A DNA stretch of 64,000 nt from Turritopsis dohrnii (GCA_027922465.2 BQMF02000287.1:514267-578266), one strand, 5' to 3'. Shown: positions 52,801-64,000, counted from the stretch's first letter. Notes: generated from the letters alone by a model not told the origin. Program-made: numbers and translations.

Positions 52801-55668
52801 CAAACTTTATATTTTTTAATGTTTTGATTGAAAACCTAAAAGTATTGCTTAGATATGCATCCAATAGAGTATGAAATTTCAAATAAAAATCCAGAACATT
52901 GTTCATGATTATGATACATAAGAAATCCCAATTTGTGTTTTATTTATAGAATTATTATATCAAACTTTTAGAAACTCTTGCCAGAGATCACATTATATTC
53001 AATATTTCAAGGAAAAACAGCAATAAATATTTTTAACACTGTGGCTATGTTGCTATGGCTGCTTATGGTTAAATTAAGTTTGTGATTTATTTCTTATTCT
53101 TAGATCTTCAAGATACTCAAAAATTATGTTATCACGAACTGTTAGAAGGTTTGAATGGTCATTATGTACAAACCGCGAGATAATCATTTTCACAAAACAC
53201 TTTATTAACAAATATGAAAACAATATTGGTAATCAATAATCAATAGCATGCATCACAATAACGGATAAGCAGGAAGGTATATGCAGCACTTTCAAACAAG
53301 CAAAAAATGTACCAAACAAAATCGTTCTAATAGTTATCAAATTAAGTTGTAGGACATTAGAAATTCAAAACTATATTTTCAGAATTATTACTACTTAAAA
53401 AAAGTGAACAAAACGAAACTAAAAAGTCAAAACTTGCAACATTACGCATGAAATCAAGTTTAGGTTTAGTAGTAGCTGGGTAATGTCAGTATAGCAGTAA
53501 GAAATTATCAACAACAACATTCCATGTACTATATCTAGAGTTTAGATTTCTGTCAACGTCGCATTTATTCAACCTAAACAACTCCACAATCTTAACTTCT
53601 TAGTAGGTTTCTCAATACGTAAGAAAAATATTGTTGGTCAAATAATTAAAAAGAATTATACACTTTTTCATAACACATTTATAGAATATAAGAAACTCAA
53701 ATTTGCCAAAAAAAGAACGCAATAAAAAAAGCAAAAGCTCAAAACATTATATATAAAAATGAACAGCAGAGGACAAATTTTCTGACAAAATAAAACAATT
53801 TATGATGCAGGATTCTCTTATAATGTTTGTATTTCTCGAGGTTGAAGACAAGGATAGTCAGCCTTTGGTTGGTTCTTACGAAAAGTGTGTATTTTGGCGG
53901 AAATGGGAAATTCTTCCAATTATGTTGTAACTGACTTATACCATATATTTAACATTTGTCTTTCATCATCAACCATTGATAGGTTATATCATATTTATTA
54001 AATTATAACTTTCATTGTAAAAAAACGTAATTTCCCAAGAAGTGACCAATTTTTATAAGATAAATATATAATAGTATAACTAAATTCAACTCCCTTGCAT
54101 CAACATTAGGAGAATAAGAGTCAATGGTTATCCAAGTCAGTTGATATTAATTATTTTTTCATTGACCTCAACAAGTTCATTTGGATCAAAATAACCATTT
54201 ATAATTAAAATTAACAGCCATTTTAATGAAGAACCACCTGGAGTAAAAACAGGATATAATACCAAAACCTATCTTTAAGAAATATATCTTTTAATCCGTT
54301 TAATTGTTTTTCCTAAAGCTTTACTGACACAAAATCCTTACGCTATAATTATGGCATGTAAAGATTTCAAAAAACCTAAACATATACTAATTCTGCTCAG
54401 GCCTATATTATATTCTCTGTTTAAATCTTTTGATATACTGTTGAAATGTTAAATGTATGTATATTATTAACTGTATAACAATATTGTTAAGTTTTGAAAA
54501 GGCAATAAAAAGTATTTTTGTGCTTTTATTTACCATTAACTTTATTCCAGTTCAGTAGGCATTAAAGTTACAACACTACCATCATTTAAACCTTTGGCCT
54601 TCGTCTTGACAAGAGTCAACTACCAAGACAGTTTAAAAAAGTTTACCAATAACTGCATTGCTAGTTGCAGGACACAACGGATTCAAATATACATATGGTA
54701 TTGAGTTATAAAATATAATAACTTTATTATATTACAATCATAAATTATTATTATAAAAAGTGGTGCTAATGTTCTCACTATTCTTTTTCTAATTAACACT
54801 GTACACTAGCTCAAAATTTTCTGTCTTCTATATATTTCTTCTATACATTTTTAACAGTCTTCCCAACAATGAACAACTTTCTTTACAGCTTTTCTTAACT
54901 ACAGAGAAAGAAAAATTATAGACATGAAAATATATGTCCATATTCACCAAAAAAACCCATTATTGTCTTATAACATTTAAAAACATTAGTGTTCCTTCCT
55001 TAATAACTGTAGCATGCTGCATTACATGCTATTTATAAACTCATACTCTTGTGAACATGTATATGTACTTCATTATAGCTGACACTTGAAGTTTTTATTC
55101 GTTTTAGTTGTCAGGAGACTCTTCAAACACATTAACATAAAAAGTCATTTAATTAATTAGGACTGGAAATCTAAGTTTTTATTATAGTAAGTTTAAACAG
55201 GGTAATAGAAAAGGTTTTTGTAGACAGCATACACATGAATATTGTTTCACTGACATTTAGAATCTACTTTGATTTGTTTTCATAATTAGGGAGAGGCTGT
55301 GTATGTAGTTAGGTCGGAGCATTGCATCATAATATGCAAAAACAGTGCCATGTGTAACAAAAGAGAAATTACTGCTTACCACTATAACTTCGCTTTGGTG
55401 TTGTTAAACTTTTAGATCTCTTAGTCCTTTTCCGCCATTTCCAGGGCCGCAGAAATAATCGTATCCTTTTACCAAATGTAGAAGCAAATGTCTTTCTTTT
55501 TTTTTCATCAGGATTTCCACGAGAATAAGGTTTTGTTCCATTTAGTTTACCAGAAAACCTTAAATCAGTTCCTGCTTCACATGCTGCTGTAGGTTCATTA
55601 TCAGTAGAAACAACATTATTATCCTCAAAAGAATTACTTTTAGGTTCCTCAACTGAAATTTCTCCCAT
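35870..55668 (-). CDS. PHACTR-like: Phosphatase and actin regulator (PHACTR), complete
   Basis: Fourteen exons keep phase and give 594 aa: 55380-55668, 49822-50154, 49621-49665, 49117-49183, 48784-48884, 43551-43670, 43077-43403, 42364-42459, 42142-42199, 41974-42029, 37819-37880, 36451-36548, 36048-36164 and 35870-35885. The N-terminal exon carries the PHACTR basic motif ([13 protein letters not shown]). The middle is acidic and Pro/Ser-rich ([12 protein letters not shown]). Three RPEL motifs follow near residues 439-459, 476-496 and 515-534, then the conserved C-terminal PP1-binding region ending in FHRP. The family binds G-actin through RPEL motifs and directs PP1 to substrates when actin is released. 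The usual N-terminal RPEL after the basic motif was not found. Exon 3 is a 45-nt in-frame unit that could be skipped without a frame change. Confidence 0.93.
36854..37216 (-). CDS. Candidate alternative first exon of PHACTR
   Basis: An open frame of 121 codons from ATG 37214-37216 runs without a stop to a strong CAG|GTAAGT donor at 36853, in phase 0. The next acceptor downstream is the PHACTR exon at 36548, which is also phase 0. Splicing would give a short isoform with a new N terminus ([15 protein letters not shown] at its start, [18 protein letters not shown] near its end) joined to the last RPEL and PP1-binding region. A hydrophobic stretch ([17 protein letters not shown]) could be membrane-interacting. 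Short isoforms from internal promoters are known for PHACTR genes. This rests on frame and donor quality only. Confidence 0.5.
37881..41973. other. PHACTR intron 10 (4.1 kb)
   Basis: No supported exon. It holds the GACTCCCC element (38991-39494) nested in a second copy of the dispersed repeat also seen at 26892-27345. It also has two copies of TTTATTTAGCGGAAAGAGAA (about 38199 and 39937). A 141-codon minus-strand frame (38356-38781) is not called: it lacks homology and splice support. Confidence 0.5.
38991..39494. mobile_element. Element with inverted GACTCCCC subterminal repeats
   Basis: About 504 bp. The left part carries ACTCCCC/GACTCCC copies near 38992, 39007, 39037, 39075, 39101, 39130 and 39150 in one orientation. 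The right part carries the reverse complement GGGAGTC near 39435, 39454 and 39485, with one forward copy near 39404. AAACTAGTTTA-type palindromes alternate with the motifs at both ends. The ends mirror each other: AACTCCCC with AATAATGACTCCCC on the left, ATGACTCCCCCAGTT with AATAATGACTCCC inverted on the right. No coding capacity; the family is not recognised. Confidence 0.7.
41974..42459 (-). CDS. PHACTR exons 8-10: first and second RPEL motifs
   Basis: Exon 42364-42459 ends [20 protein letters not shown] (first C-terminal RPEL). Exons 42142-42199 and 41974-42029 together make [20 protein letters not shown] (second). Each RPEL consists of the RPxxxEL core between basic helices that contact actin. 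Splicing inside the motif at the Arg before Leu-Ser is phase 2. Confidence 0.93.
43077..50154 (-). CDS. PHACTR exons 2-7: disordered acidic/proline-rich middle
   Basis: Exons 49822-50154, 49621-49665, 49117-49183, 48784-48884, 43551-43670 and 43077-43403. Composition is Ser/Asn/Asp/Glu-rich with PP motifs ([31 protein letters not shown]). A strongly acidic stretch ([20 protein letters not shown]) lies just before the RPEL region. No domain is expected here. The acceptor of exon 43077-43403 could be 43403 or 43400; phase favours 43403. Confidence 0.85.
44530..44706. repeat. Minisatellite with 19-bp and 15-bp units
   Basis: Imperfect tandem copies of TTACTGGCAATTGCGACAT (19 bp) alternate in the first half with a shorter TTACTGTTGCAACAC-like unit, and are uniform in the second half. 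The unit contains the palindrome GCAATTGC. Confidence 0.9.
46115..47422 (+). pseudogene. Run of broken plus-strand frames, possible decayed element
   Basis: Consecutive plus-strand frames of 60-117 codons (46115-46336, 46458-46811, 46826-47029, 47228-47422) cover 1.3 kb antisense to PHACTR. They have a protein-like composition, e.g. [13 protein letters not shown] and [15 protein letters not shown]. The density of such frames is higher than in the surrounding intron. I do not recognise a family; a decayed transposon gene or retrocopy would explain it. This could also be chance. Confidence 0.25.
50155..55379. other. PHACTR intron 1 (5.2 kb)
   Basis: AT-rich DNA without supported exons. The N-terminal RPEL usually found after the basic motif was looked for and not seen here. 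A G-rich run lies at about 50351-50370. Otherwise I see nothing. Confidence 0.4.
55380..55668 (-). CDS. PHACTR exon 1: N terminus with basic WKWRK motif
   Basis: ATG at 55666-55668 begins [12 protein letters not shown]. The exon ends at a GTAAGC donor after RSYSG, in the phase needed by exon 2. The stretch [20 protein letters not shown] corresponds to the FKPWKWRKKK-type motif at the start of PHACTR proteins, a basic region linked in the family to nuclear import and membrane association. Intron 1 is 5.2 kb. Confidence 0.85.
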
Positions 55669-58094
55669 ATTACATATTCACGTTTTAGATATCGTTTTAA
55701 AAAACACAAGTGGATTTCATATTTCCACGATTATAAATTTAACTATAAGAAAGCTATAAATACATCAACTGAAAACTATAAACATGCTTCTGATTACATT
55801 AAAATATCTGTCAAGTCCTGTAAATAATAATCATCCCCAGTTGAATTTATTTTGGTATTTCGAGACGACTTGCTAATTCAAATGTTTCGATTATTTTGGT
55901 TATTGAGGGAATCCTTTAACTTGAATTGATAACTGAGGCAAAGATAAAAATAGGGGACTGGGAACCATATCCTGACTAAAGAAACATCAAGTTCTATTTA
56001 CAGTTAGTTTGCGCCCAGAGGCGCAATCTTTTGCTTGAAGGATGCCAGGTCCAAATCGCGCAAGATTTTACTGTTTTGCCTTCGCCATTTCACTACTTTT
56101 TCAAATTTAGCTAAGCATGAAATGTGCGGCAATGACTTAACACATGTAGAAAGTTCGACATTTTATGGAAACATGTTCAAGAAGAAATTGCTGAAAATCA
56201 AATATGTAAAACAACTCAGACAGTTCAATGATATATTGTTTGATTGTCAGAACCTTGTATATAGAGTGGTAGATAACTATGGTTACGCGATTAGCAAACA
56301 AATTTATCGCTATCGTTATTTCGGTATTTTTTGCTGACAAAACTATGCTTGATTTTGTCTGCACTTCAGTTTCATTACATGAGTAGTTCTTTATTTATAA
56401 CTTTTCGTTGAGAAGTATTGGAAAAAATGAGCCCCGATTGTTTTCAAGCTTTTCAGGATTATTTTGTTCTTTTCCCGTGAGCTTTTTCCAAAAACAAGCG
56501 TAAAATCTTCTTCAAACGGCAGTCTTTTCTTATTGGTTTTCTTAAAGATTCAGTGAGGTTATGAAATTTAAGACTTAATTTTCTGATTTTATAAAGATTG
56601 GAGATAGAACAAAATAAGTCTCGCGTTTTGTCCACAGCCCTCAGATCTTGAGCTGAAGTAACAGCAGCAAACTTCTTTATTGATTTCGAAACTACACATG
56701 TTTGCCACAATATATACAACAGAAATATATACAACAGAAATCTAGCAGCTTAAATAACTTAAGTTACCTAGTTCCCTTATTTAACTGCGTTATTTAAATT
56801 GTTGCTTGTCAGCAATGGAGATGGAGATCAAATTTAAAAAAAACATACATGACACAGGAGGCTGTGCCATGTAGAGGGTAGAGATCCCTTAGGACTTCTC
56901 TGCGATATGCTGGATGGCGGCGCGAAGGAAGCCCTCTGGTGCATATGCTATTGCGTTTTATATTGTATCATTCAGAGAGTCCTTCATTAAAAGCAAAAAA
57001 AAAAAAAAAAATAAAAATTAAAAATAAAAAACCACCCCAGAACCAAAGCACTAGGTTTAATTTTTAGGGTACTGGGTACTAATTTTGAACGCAGTTGAGA
57101 ATGTTAGTCGAGTGTTGTTATGGCAACATATGGAATTCAAGAGATTATATTAGTCATATGTTTGTTTTTTTTTTCAATTCAAATAAATACTAAACAAAAC
57201 ACAATGACATCATCACAATCATCAACTGCCAGTTGTTTTCTAACGCCCAAAATCATATTTCAGAGGTGCAACATGATTGGTTGAGCCCAGACGCAAATCA
57301 TCTGGTTCATGATAAACCTCTTATGATACGATGATGGGATGACACAGTAAATACAAAAAGGTCCATATATTTTCATTTTTAATTGTAACACGAGAAAAAT
57401 GGTATGGTGTTTAAAGGCACATGCGCAACATACAGGTATCACATCTGAGGTCAACACTTTGTTTGATTCGCAAAGAAACTAATCTGTTTCTGAAGGAGGG
57501 TGGGAGGTTTTATTGATCATATCAACATATGACGAAACATTCATCAAATAACCATACATTCAAAGGGATGGACTGAACGAGTAGAATCTTGTGAAGTAAG
57601 TTTCGAAATGTCAATTCAAAAACATTCTGGAAGGTCAATGTTGCATAAGCTTTAACAGTGCTACTATCTGGTCATGAAAACATTACAGGACTTTAGAGCC
57701 TTTTCCAGGACATTAATTCCAGGATTTTTGCAGGGCTTTTCTCAGGAATTCAAGAACTTAACTAAACTTAACGAAAAAGTAACTATTTCTTTTGAAGTCG
57801 ATTAAACTTTTTAGTCGAGGACAAGCAACCTTCTTTTAACACTTGTGATCAGACATGAAAGGGTTTTATCAAATTCCAAGGATCATGGCCACCTTATGGT
57901 TGATGGTTAAGTCAATATCTATTGGTTCTGCATCAAACAAGGTGGCGCTCTTCGTAAGTTCGATGGAAGTTCCAACCCACTGTAGTAAACATGCTAAGTT
58001 GTTGTGGGATCAAATAGTTGGTGAAAGCAAAAATAAATCGATCTTGGTATAGGAGGTGCTTTATTCTCAGTACAAAAAAAGTTTCCAAAATATT
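55669..58094. other. Intergenic region upstream of PHACTR
   Basis: It should contain the PHACTR promoter and 5' UTR and the 3' UTR of the gene to the right. Short frames here have no homology or splice partners. A GC-richer segment with a poly-A tail is listed at 56855-57035. Otherwise only AT-rich sequence is visible. Confidence 0.4.
56855..57035 (+). repeat. Possible SINE or small retrocopy with A tail
   Basis: A roughly 140-bp segment, GC-richer than its surroundings (it includes GGCTGTGCCATGTAGAGGGT and GGATGGCGGCGCGAAGGAAG), runs into a 17-base A run (56995-57011) and further A-rich sequence. That is the structure of a retroposed short RNA copy. No clear tRNA A/B box or known snRNA sequence is recognised, and the target duplication was not identified. 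Confidence 0.35.
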
Positions 58095-61000
58095 TTATTT
58101 CTTCATGGGTTTATCTTTAAAAGATAAATATTTTTTCGTTCGTACAGCTTCTTTCACTTTCAACCAGTGCTTGGACAAAATTTTACTTTTACCGCCACGA
58201 ATCTGAAATCAAATAACATCATCATACTAAACTGTATCATTGTTTTTGTGTAAGTGACTCAGAACACATAGCTACTCGAAACAACAATTTATTTTTTCAC
58301 GGGTATATATGGTGTTATTTGTTACATGTTTAAAATATTTTAGTTAAAATAGCTTTTGTTTAACAAATTCATACTTTGGCCTCCACTTTCTCTAGTGTTG
58401 AAGCTCATTTAGGTATTGTATATATTACGGAGCGTGATTGCTCCGATGCATTATAGGGAACCTATTTTGACATTGGTCAGGTCCAGAGAGTTTACCTGGT
58501 AGACCATCTTATATTTAGTACTTCGATGGGTATTTATTTGTTTTCAAGTGTGCTTGTGTAAGGTTCATTTCCTTTCTCCTCTTACGAAGAATCGGGGTAG
58601 GTCGGAGTGACCATTCTGTATTACATCGTTCTGTTGCTTAAACTTTTTTTCGTTCTGTGTTTTTCTCGTTCTGTGTTTTCAAGTCTTTTTTAGTAATTAC
58701 GTGCAATTCGTTCTTGAGTACCATTGTTTTATACAATCTTTTGCGCCGTCACACTCTTGAGTCTTTTATATCATTTTAACTACCCGCACATTCTTAACTT
58801 AATTGATCACGATCTTTATTCAAACCTAACCTCTTGTTAATTTTAATTTTTAATTTTTTTCTCTATATAAACGTTCAACATTCGTATCATTTTTAACTTG
58901 ATAAAGATATGTAAATATCGAAAATTTGTATATAAAAAATGTGTTTTAACTGTTCATATAATATATATATATATATATATAAATAATATCTTCAACAACT
59001 CACGGTCAACGCCATTCCCAGCCAGCACATTCGTAAAAAACATCTCTGCGAAGGAGTGCATTTCAATAGAAATATACACACAATTTTACTAAAAGTGCTC
59101 TCCGTCGCAGTGACTTTTTGACGATTTTGCCCACTGGGTTTGTCTCGAAATAAAAAGTAAAACCTCGACGTGAAGAACAAGTTGAAATTGTTTATAGCCT
59201 GAACTTACCTTATCCTCTCGATGTGCTATCTGCCCTAACAAGGTTGCTGCATCGTCCATCGTGTCCACGTATTTCTTACGTTTTTTCATGATCGCCTAAT
59301 ACAAGAAAAGCAGGCGTTCGATACAACCTTATCACAACTATCGTTAAACTCTAACCGTGTAAAAAGAGGCTTACATCAAAATCGGTTGTCTGGGCAACTG
59401 ATTGTTCGATTACCCTGGGTTTTTTCGTAGTTTTACGTTCCTATAAAATAACGTTATTTAATGTCATTACTTTATAACATGAGGAAAGTACATGTTCTAC
59501 TACGAAAGACTTTATTATAATACGTTAGTACAACTTGAACCTTGATGGATGATACCATTGGACTGGTTTGGAACCTTTGGATTGGAAAAATAACCAACCC
59601 ATGCCTCGATAAATATTACTCGATAAATATTATTAACAAGTTAACAAATACAACGTGATCAGTGAACAGAGAAAAAGGTCACTCTAAAATCAAAGTGGGA
59701 TGCACAACGCTGATTAGTATAGTATTATAATTACCGTGTTGTTGCCTTGTTGTCAAGTTTCGCCTCGTTTCTATATATTCTAATGTTTCATTAATTACAG
59801 TTCTTATTCAATATCCACTTCTCATTTCCATTGCACAGTAGCATAATAAAATCTTTAAAATGAGGCCATACTTGTTGGCTCAGCCATAACACGGTGTTTA
59901 AGTAGTTCGTAAAAGACCTATTATAAATCGCGTGACAATTTCGATTTCAATTTATACCTCAGGTATTTTTGGTATGATAACAGTAATCATGAAAATATTG
60001 TGGTCACAAAAACATTCAAACTATTTTTACGCATGCGCGTAATTTTAAGCTAGACTTCCACTCGCATATGCTTGATCGTTAAATATTTTATTTCAATATG
60101 CTTAGTGTGAAAAATCAACCAATCAAAAAAGAAGCAAATCAATCGAAACAATCCAAATATTCGAATGTAGTGCACACGTGAAATCGAACGATATTACTTC
60201 AAGGAATGTCATTGTGTAAACGAGGTAATGGAATGTAGAAAAAAAACTATAAGAAAACCCACAAAAACCACATAAACTATGTAATGATTCACTTACCTGC
60301 TTAAGTTTATTAGGATCAATCGTTTCTTGATTTGGTCGTCAAACTTGAAATCTGGGTTTCCACTCGCCACCATATTTTCATTAGATATTACTGAGACCTC
60401 CTCCACAATTTGTTTTGGCTGCGGTTTTGTTTTTGACTTTGGAGCAATGGCAGGTGGCGTTTTTACGGGTGATTTGTGTGCAGTAGTATACACGTTTTCT
60501 GTCGAATCAGTTTGAACGTGAAGTTTATGTGCAGGCTTATGTTGCGTATCGACCACCAGATGTACCATTTCGCTGTTAAGCGGCGCGTCGTCGGATACAT
60601 TTTGGTGTATATGGATAGGACTTGATGCTGAGGAGACACGAACTCTTGGTGATACTGCTCGGACCCTGGGTGATGTGGTGTGGACTTTTGTAGGCGTCCG
60701 TTCACTCTTAACCACTATGGAATGAATACGACCAGCTGGTTCCGCTTTTATGTTGACACGAGTACCATGAGGCGTGATATAATGCATATCTTCTTCTTCT
60801 TCTTCTTCTTTTTTCTGTTGGGATAAAGTTATACTGTTTTCACTTCTGAAAGCCGCCTCAACTTCATCATCCTGAAAGAAAAATTATTATGATGGAACAG
60901 CATCACTAACAAATGAAGCCCTGTGTTTGAAATGACTAAGTTTGAGGTTTTATGCTATGTTCAGGAAAACGATGAGGATCTACACACATTGAAACCGGTT

Positions 61001-63513
61001 GAAAATTCTTACCAAACGACAGTTCAAGACAGTATAAAAATCTTTCAATATCCGTGAAAACTTCTCTTCATCAAAAATAAAAGAAAAGATATTATGATAA
61101 TATTATAGACTTTTGGTTTCTAATCCAAACTAAGAGCTTTTATCAAAACTTCACAATTTTATTCATCCCCGATTTGCAGCTCTTGAACAAGAGATAAGAA
61201 TTATGAATGAAAAACTAAGAATCAAGAGGAGGGCCTCAAAAGAAAATCATCGTTAGTCGATGTCCTACTCCGATCGAACCTATGTCCTACTCCGATCGAA
61301 CCTATGTCCTACTCCGATCGAACCTATGTCCTACTCCGATCGAACGCGAACGAGTAGGGCGATAAGATTTCCATCCATCTCGCATCTTACATCCAAGATA
61401 TGAAAGTTGTACAATTTTGTGTAAATTTTATCCTATACCATTTCCTCCTGCCTCCTAAATTAAGCGATAAATCGTCTTGCTAACACATATCAAATCTTTA
61501 AACTTTTGTAATTCAGTGTTTTCTTAAATATCAACGAATCACTCTGACAACGTTGTTGCTGCTGCAACTCCTCTCTACAAATACCTGTCTGAAAGATCAT
61601 TGAGAAATCCACACATTGGTCAATCTCTTTCTCTCTGATAATCCAAAAAAAAGTTGAGTGTTTGAAAATCATAAAACTGATAGTACCAAGTAATTTTACC
61701 TCCGGTGTAGCAGGTATCATTTCCGATGAATTAAGCAACAAAGTAACAGGTGCCACTTTCACCTCATTTTCAATATAACTAATCCCGTGCGTGTTCCTTT
61801 CATTGTTAGTGTCAATCTTCATGTGTAAACTACTGACTTCAGTCCATGATATCTTGTTAAGCGTAGGGTCCTGATGAGGAGAATCGGATGTCTCTTCATC
61901 GCAGTGAATGTTTATTGGAGAAAAGTCTTGATCGTCCTTTCGAAATGTTATCACATCACCTCTGTCTTTTTTGAAACTTTCTTGAGTTAATATTTTAGCG
62001 TGTTTGACCGTGCATTGTGTATCTACATCCTGTGTGTTCTCCATACTAACGTCGAGATCTTTTCCACGTGATTTTTTGAAACTATGTTGCGATGCAAGCG
62101 TGGCTTTTCGCATTTCATTTTCACCGTTCTGTGAAATAGTCTCTGAAAATGGTACGATATCATCACCAAAGTCAAAATCGATTTCACATTGAACGTCCTC
62201 GAGGTCCGCGGATCTTATAATGTCTTCATCCACAACTACGTTTTTTTCTTCTAAAATTAAAAAAATAAACACACAGATATCTTTTAGACTTTCGCAAATG
62301 AAATACGCAAATTCAAAGGGAACGGATTTTGCAAGCAACCCCTCTTTTTACAGTCTTGAGAAGTAAAAAACAAGAGGTGGTTTGGTAAAACAACTCTAGT
62401 ATAGCTTCATTTGAGGGTGGAATCTGAATAAAACTTATATAAAAACAGCAATGAAATCTCGTTATCTAACGCATGGAGAATTGATGACGTAACTTCGTGA
62501 AAACAAGGTTATTCGGAAGTATGAAATAATGCAGAAGCAAAAAAAGTAATTAGGTACCAGGAAGTGTATTATACAGACGTTGGTGGTGGTGTTCGTCACT
62601 GATAAACAAACATTCGTTGCCATGGTCACTGACAGCAGCATCCAGTCTATCTCGTAAAGACTCTTCCAAATTGATCTCTAGAAACACAATAAAGAAGTTA
62701 GAATACATCTTTCAGAATTGCACCTAAAAATTGTTAAACCACACATTTGGTTTGTTTTGATCACGATTGTACGGATAGTAGATATTTTCTGAGAAATTAA
62801 AATTGTTATCTGGAAACGTAGCTTTTCTTTCGTTGCTCGAGCTAATCCCAGCTAACTTTCTTTTAAAAATAAAATCGATGGTGAAAAATCAAACAAAAAA
62901 GAACAGAAACCTTTTCATCTTATTAAAACTTGCTTAGTTTTTCTCCAGTGATAATATTTCACATAAAGCTGACAACATACATACCACTGGCCTGCCTTCT
63001 TCTATTTGAAGCCTCGAATATTTCATCATGTTCATCACCATCTTCCCTTCTGTTTTTCTTGTTGACGTCATATTTGTGCAACCATAGCAACCATGCCAGC
63101 ATAAACAGCATTGCTATGGAATCCCTGTATAAGCTGATGAAATACAAGAGAAAGCCTGTATTGCAGAATTGAATTAGTCTTACAAAAACAAACGTAGAAA
63201 GCATCATTAAACGTTTTCAAAATCAACTCCTTTTATGAAAATTTCTTTAAACAGTGTATTGAAAACAATGGCTTCATAACAGTAGATCTTTTTGTTTTAT
63301 AGGCAAAGATTATATCTATATCTATATTGCTTTAAGTAAATCAAACAATAAACACAATTGGAGAGCTTACCAAGAGAATTATCATCAACTGGACAAGTGA
63401 CCACAAAGCTCGAAAGATGAGCAGATATTCCAATGATTAAGGAACCAGTAAAAATATGTTGACCAACATTGCTTTTAATGTGTTGGCCATCAACTTGACA
63501 ATGTAAAAGAAAT
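58095..63513 (-). CDS. Unrecognised single-pass membrane protein, 3' part of gene
   Basis: Nine exons keep phase to the stop at 58095: 63371-63513, 62985-63155, 62558-62677, 61700-62250, 60297-60871, 59872-59917, 59375-59440, 59209-59295 and 58095-58202, for 621 aa; the 5' part lies beyond the window. The first exon seen has two cysteines (LLHCQVDG, VVTCPVDD) and may be the end of an ectodomain. One hydrophobic segment follows (FLLYFISLY, SIAMLFMLAWLLWL), then basic KYDVNKKNRR, as expected for a cytosolic side. The remaining tail of about 540 aa is acidic, then Ser/Pro/Arg-rich (SPRVRAVSPRVRVSS) and Lys-rich near its end (KKRKKYVDTMDDAATLL). I do not recognise the family. Exon 59872-59917 is included because it alone bridges the phases of its neighbours; it is the weakest call. 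Confidence 0.7.
58955..58982. repeat. AT dinucleotide microsatellite
   Basis: An uninterrupted run of alternating A and T in intergenic-type sequence within the last intron of the right-hand gene. Confidence 0.9.
61261..61345. repeat. 22-bp tandem repeat, nearly 4 copies
   Basis: Head-to-tail units of TGTCCTACTCCGATCGAACC plus TA start at 61261, 61283, 61305 and 61327, the last incomplete. Each contains the palindrome CGATCG. It lies in the intron between exons 60297-60871 and 61700-62250. Confidence 0.95.
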
Positions 63514-64000
63514 CTAAGAATACAAAGTTTCCATGATTATACACATATATATCAAATCTGATAAAATATGGCAGAAGGTTTCGTCAAATTTGGTTATTGC
63601 TGTATTCTAGGGAATGTGTTATAAAAAACATTTTATTCTAAACCACTGAAAGAAAAAGCATTTCCTTACGGTTTCATCAAACAATAATCAAATGTATAAA
63701 GTGCAAACACCACATCTATTCTTTTAAAACAATATGATCACAATCATTCAACATCATCCACACTTCCTTTGGTTTGCAACTGAAGACTTTTTGCATATTT
63801 TACTATGTAAGTGTGGCATGATATTGAATTTTTGTTATTAGTGAAAGAGAACAACACCAGAAATTTACATCATTATCATCTCCATAAAAGGGTTAACTAA
63901 CAAAATGTACGAGCTGAAACTTCACAAACAAAATAAAAAGTATAATCACAATATGTTATAATGTAAAAAATTAAAATATGGAAACAGCTAAAAAATTAAT
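63514..64000. other. Intron at the right edge
   Basis: Sequence upstream of the acceptor at 63514. The reading frame entering exon 63371-63513 needs two bases from an exon outside the window. I see no other exon here. Confidence 0.45.

Noticed and set aside
56459..56734. 91-codon minus-strand frame upstream of PHACTR
   Set aside because: No homology and no donor joining it in phase to PHACTR exon 1.

Overview
The window is AT-rich invertebrate metazoan genomic DNA. Genes are split into many short exons with GT-AG introns and are all on the minus strand, embedded in a dense layer of transposable elements. Homologies (a group III secreted phospholipase A2, a type II ferlin, a PHACTR protein, a BEL/Pao retrotransposon) fit a cnidarian or another non-vertebrate animal; I cannot place the species from sequence alone.

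Layout, left to right. (1) 92-589: a two-exon secreted phospholipase A2. (2) 2363-30686: a complete otoferlin-like (type II) ferlin, reconstructed as 49 phase-consistent exons encoding 1854 aa. (3) 30687-35869: intergenic DNA with a decayed pogo-like transposase, a palindromic MITE and nested hairpins. (4) 35870-55668: a complete phosphatase-and-actin-regulator (PHACTR) gene, 14 exons and 594 aa, plus a candidate alternative first exon at 36854-37216. (5) 55669-58094: intergenic. (6) 58095-63513: the 3' part of a gene for an unrecognised single-pass membrane protein, running off the right edge.

The most unusual structure is in ferlin intron 27 (8488-19341). It is almost filled by a DNA element bounded by a 17-bp inverted repeat and loaded with about 17 copies of a short motif (TTAGACTTACTTT, often preceded by GTGAC). 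Most copies at the left face one way and most at the right face the other. A young BEL/Pao retrotransposon (11022-17756) with apparently identical 276-bp LTRs, a 5-bp target duplication and an uninterrupted polyprotein has inserted inside it. A second, unrelated element of the same architecture (motif GACTCCCC) lies in a PHACTR intron at 38991-39494.

The genes show no operon-like relationship; they are neighbours in the same orientation. Ferlin is expected to act in calcium-regulated membrane fusion, PHACTR in G-actin sensing and PP1 targeting. Exon boundaries were derived by hand from splice consensus, reading phase and protein homology; UTRs and promoters were not determined.
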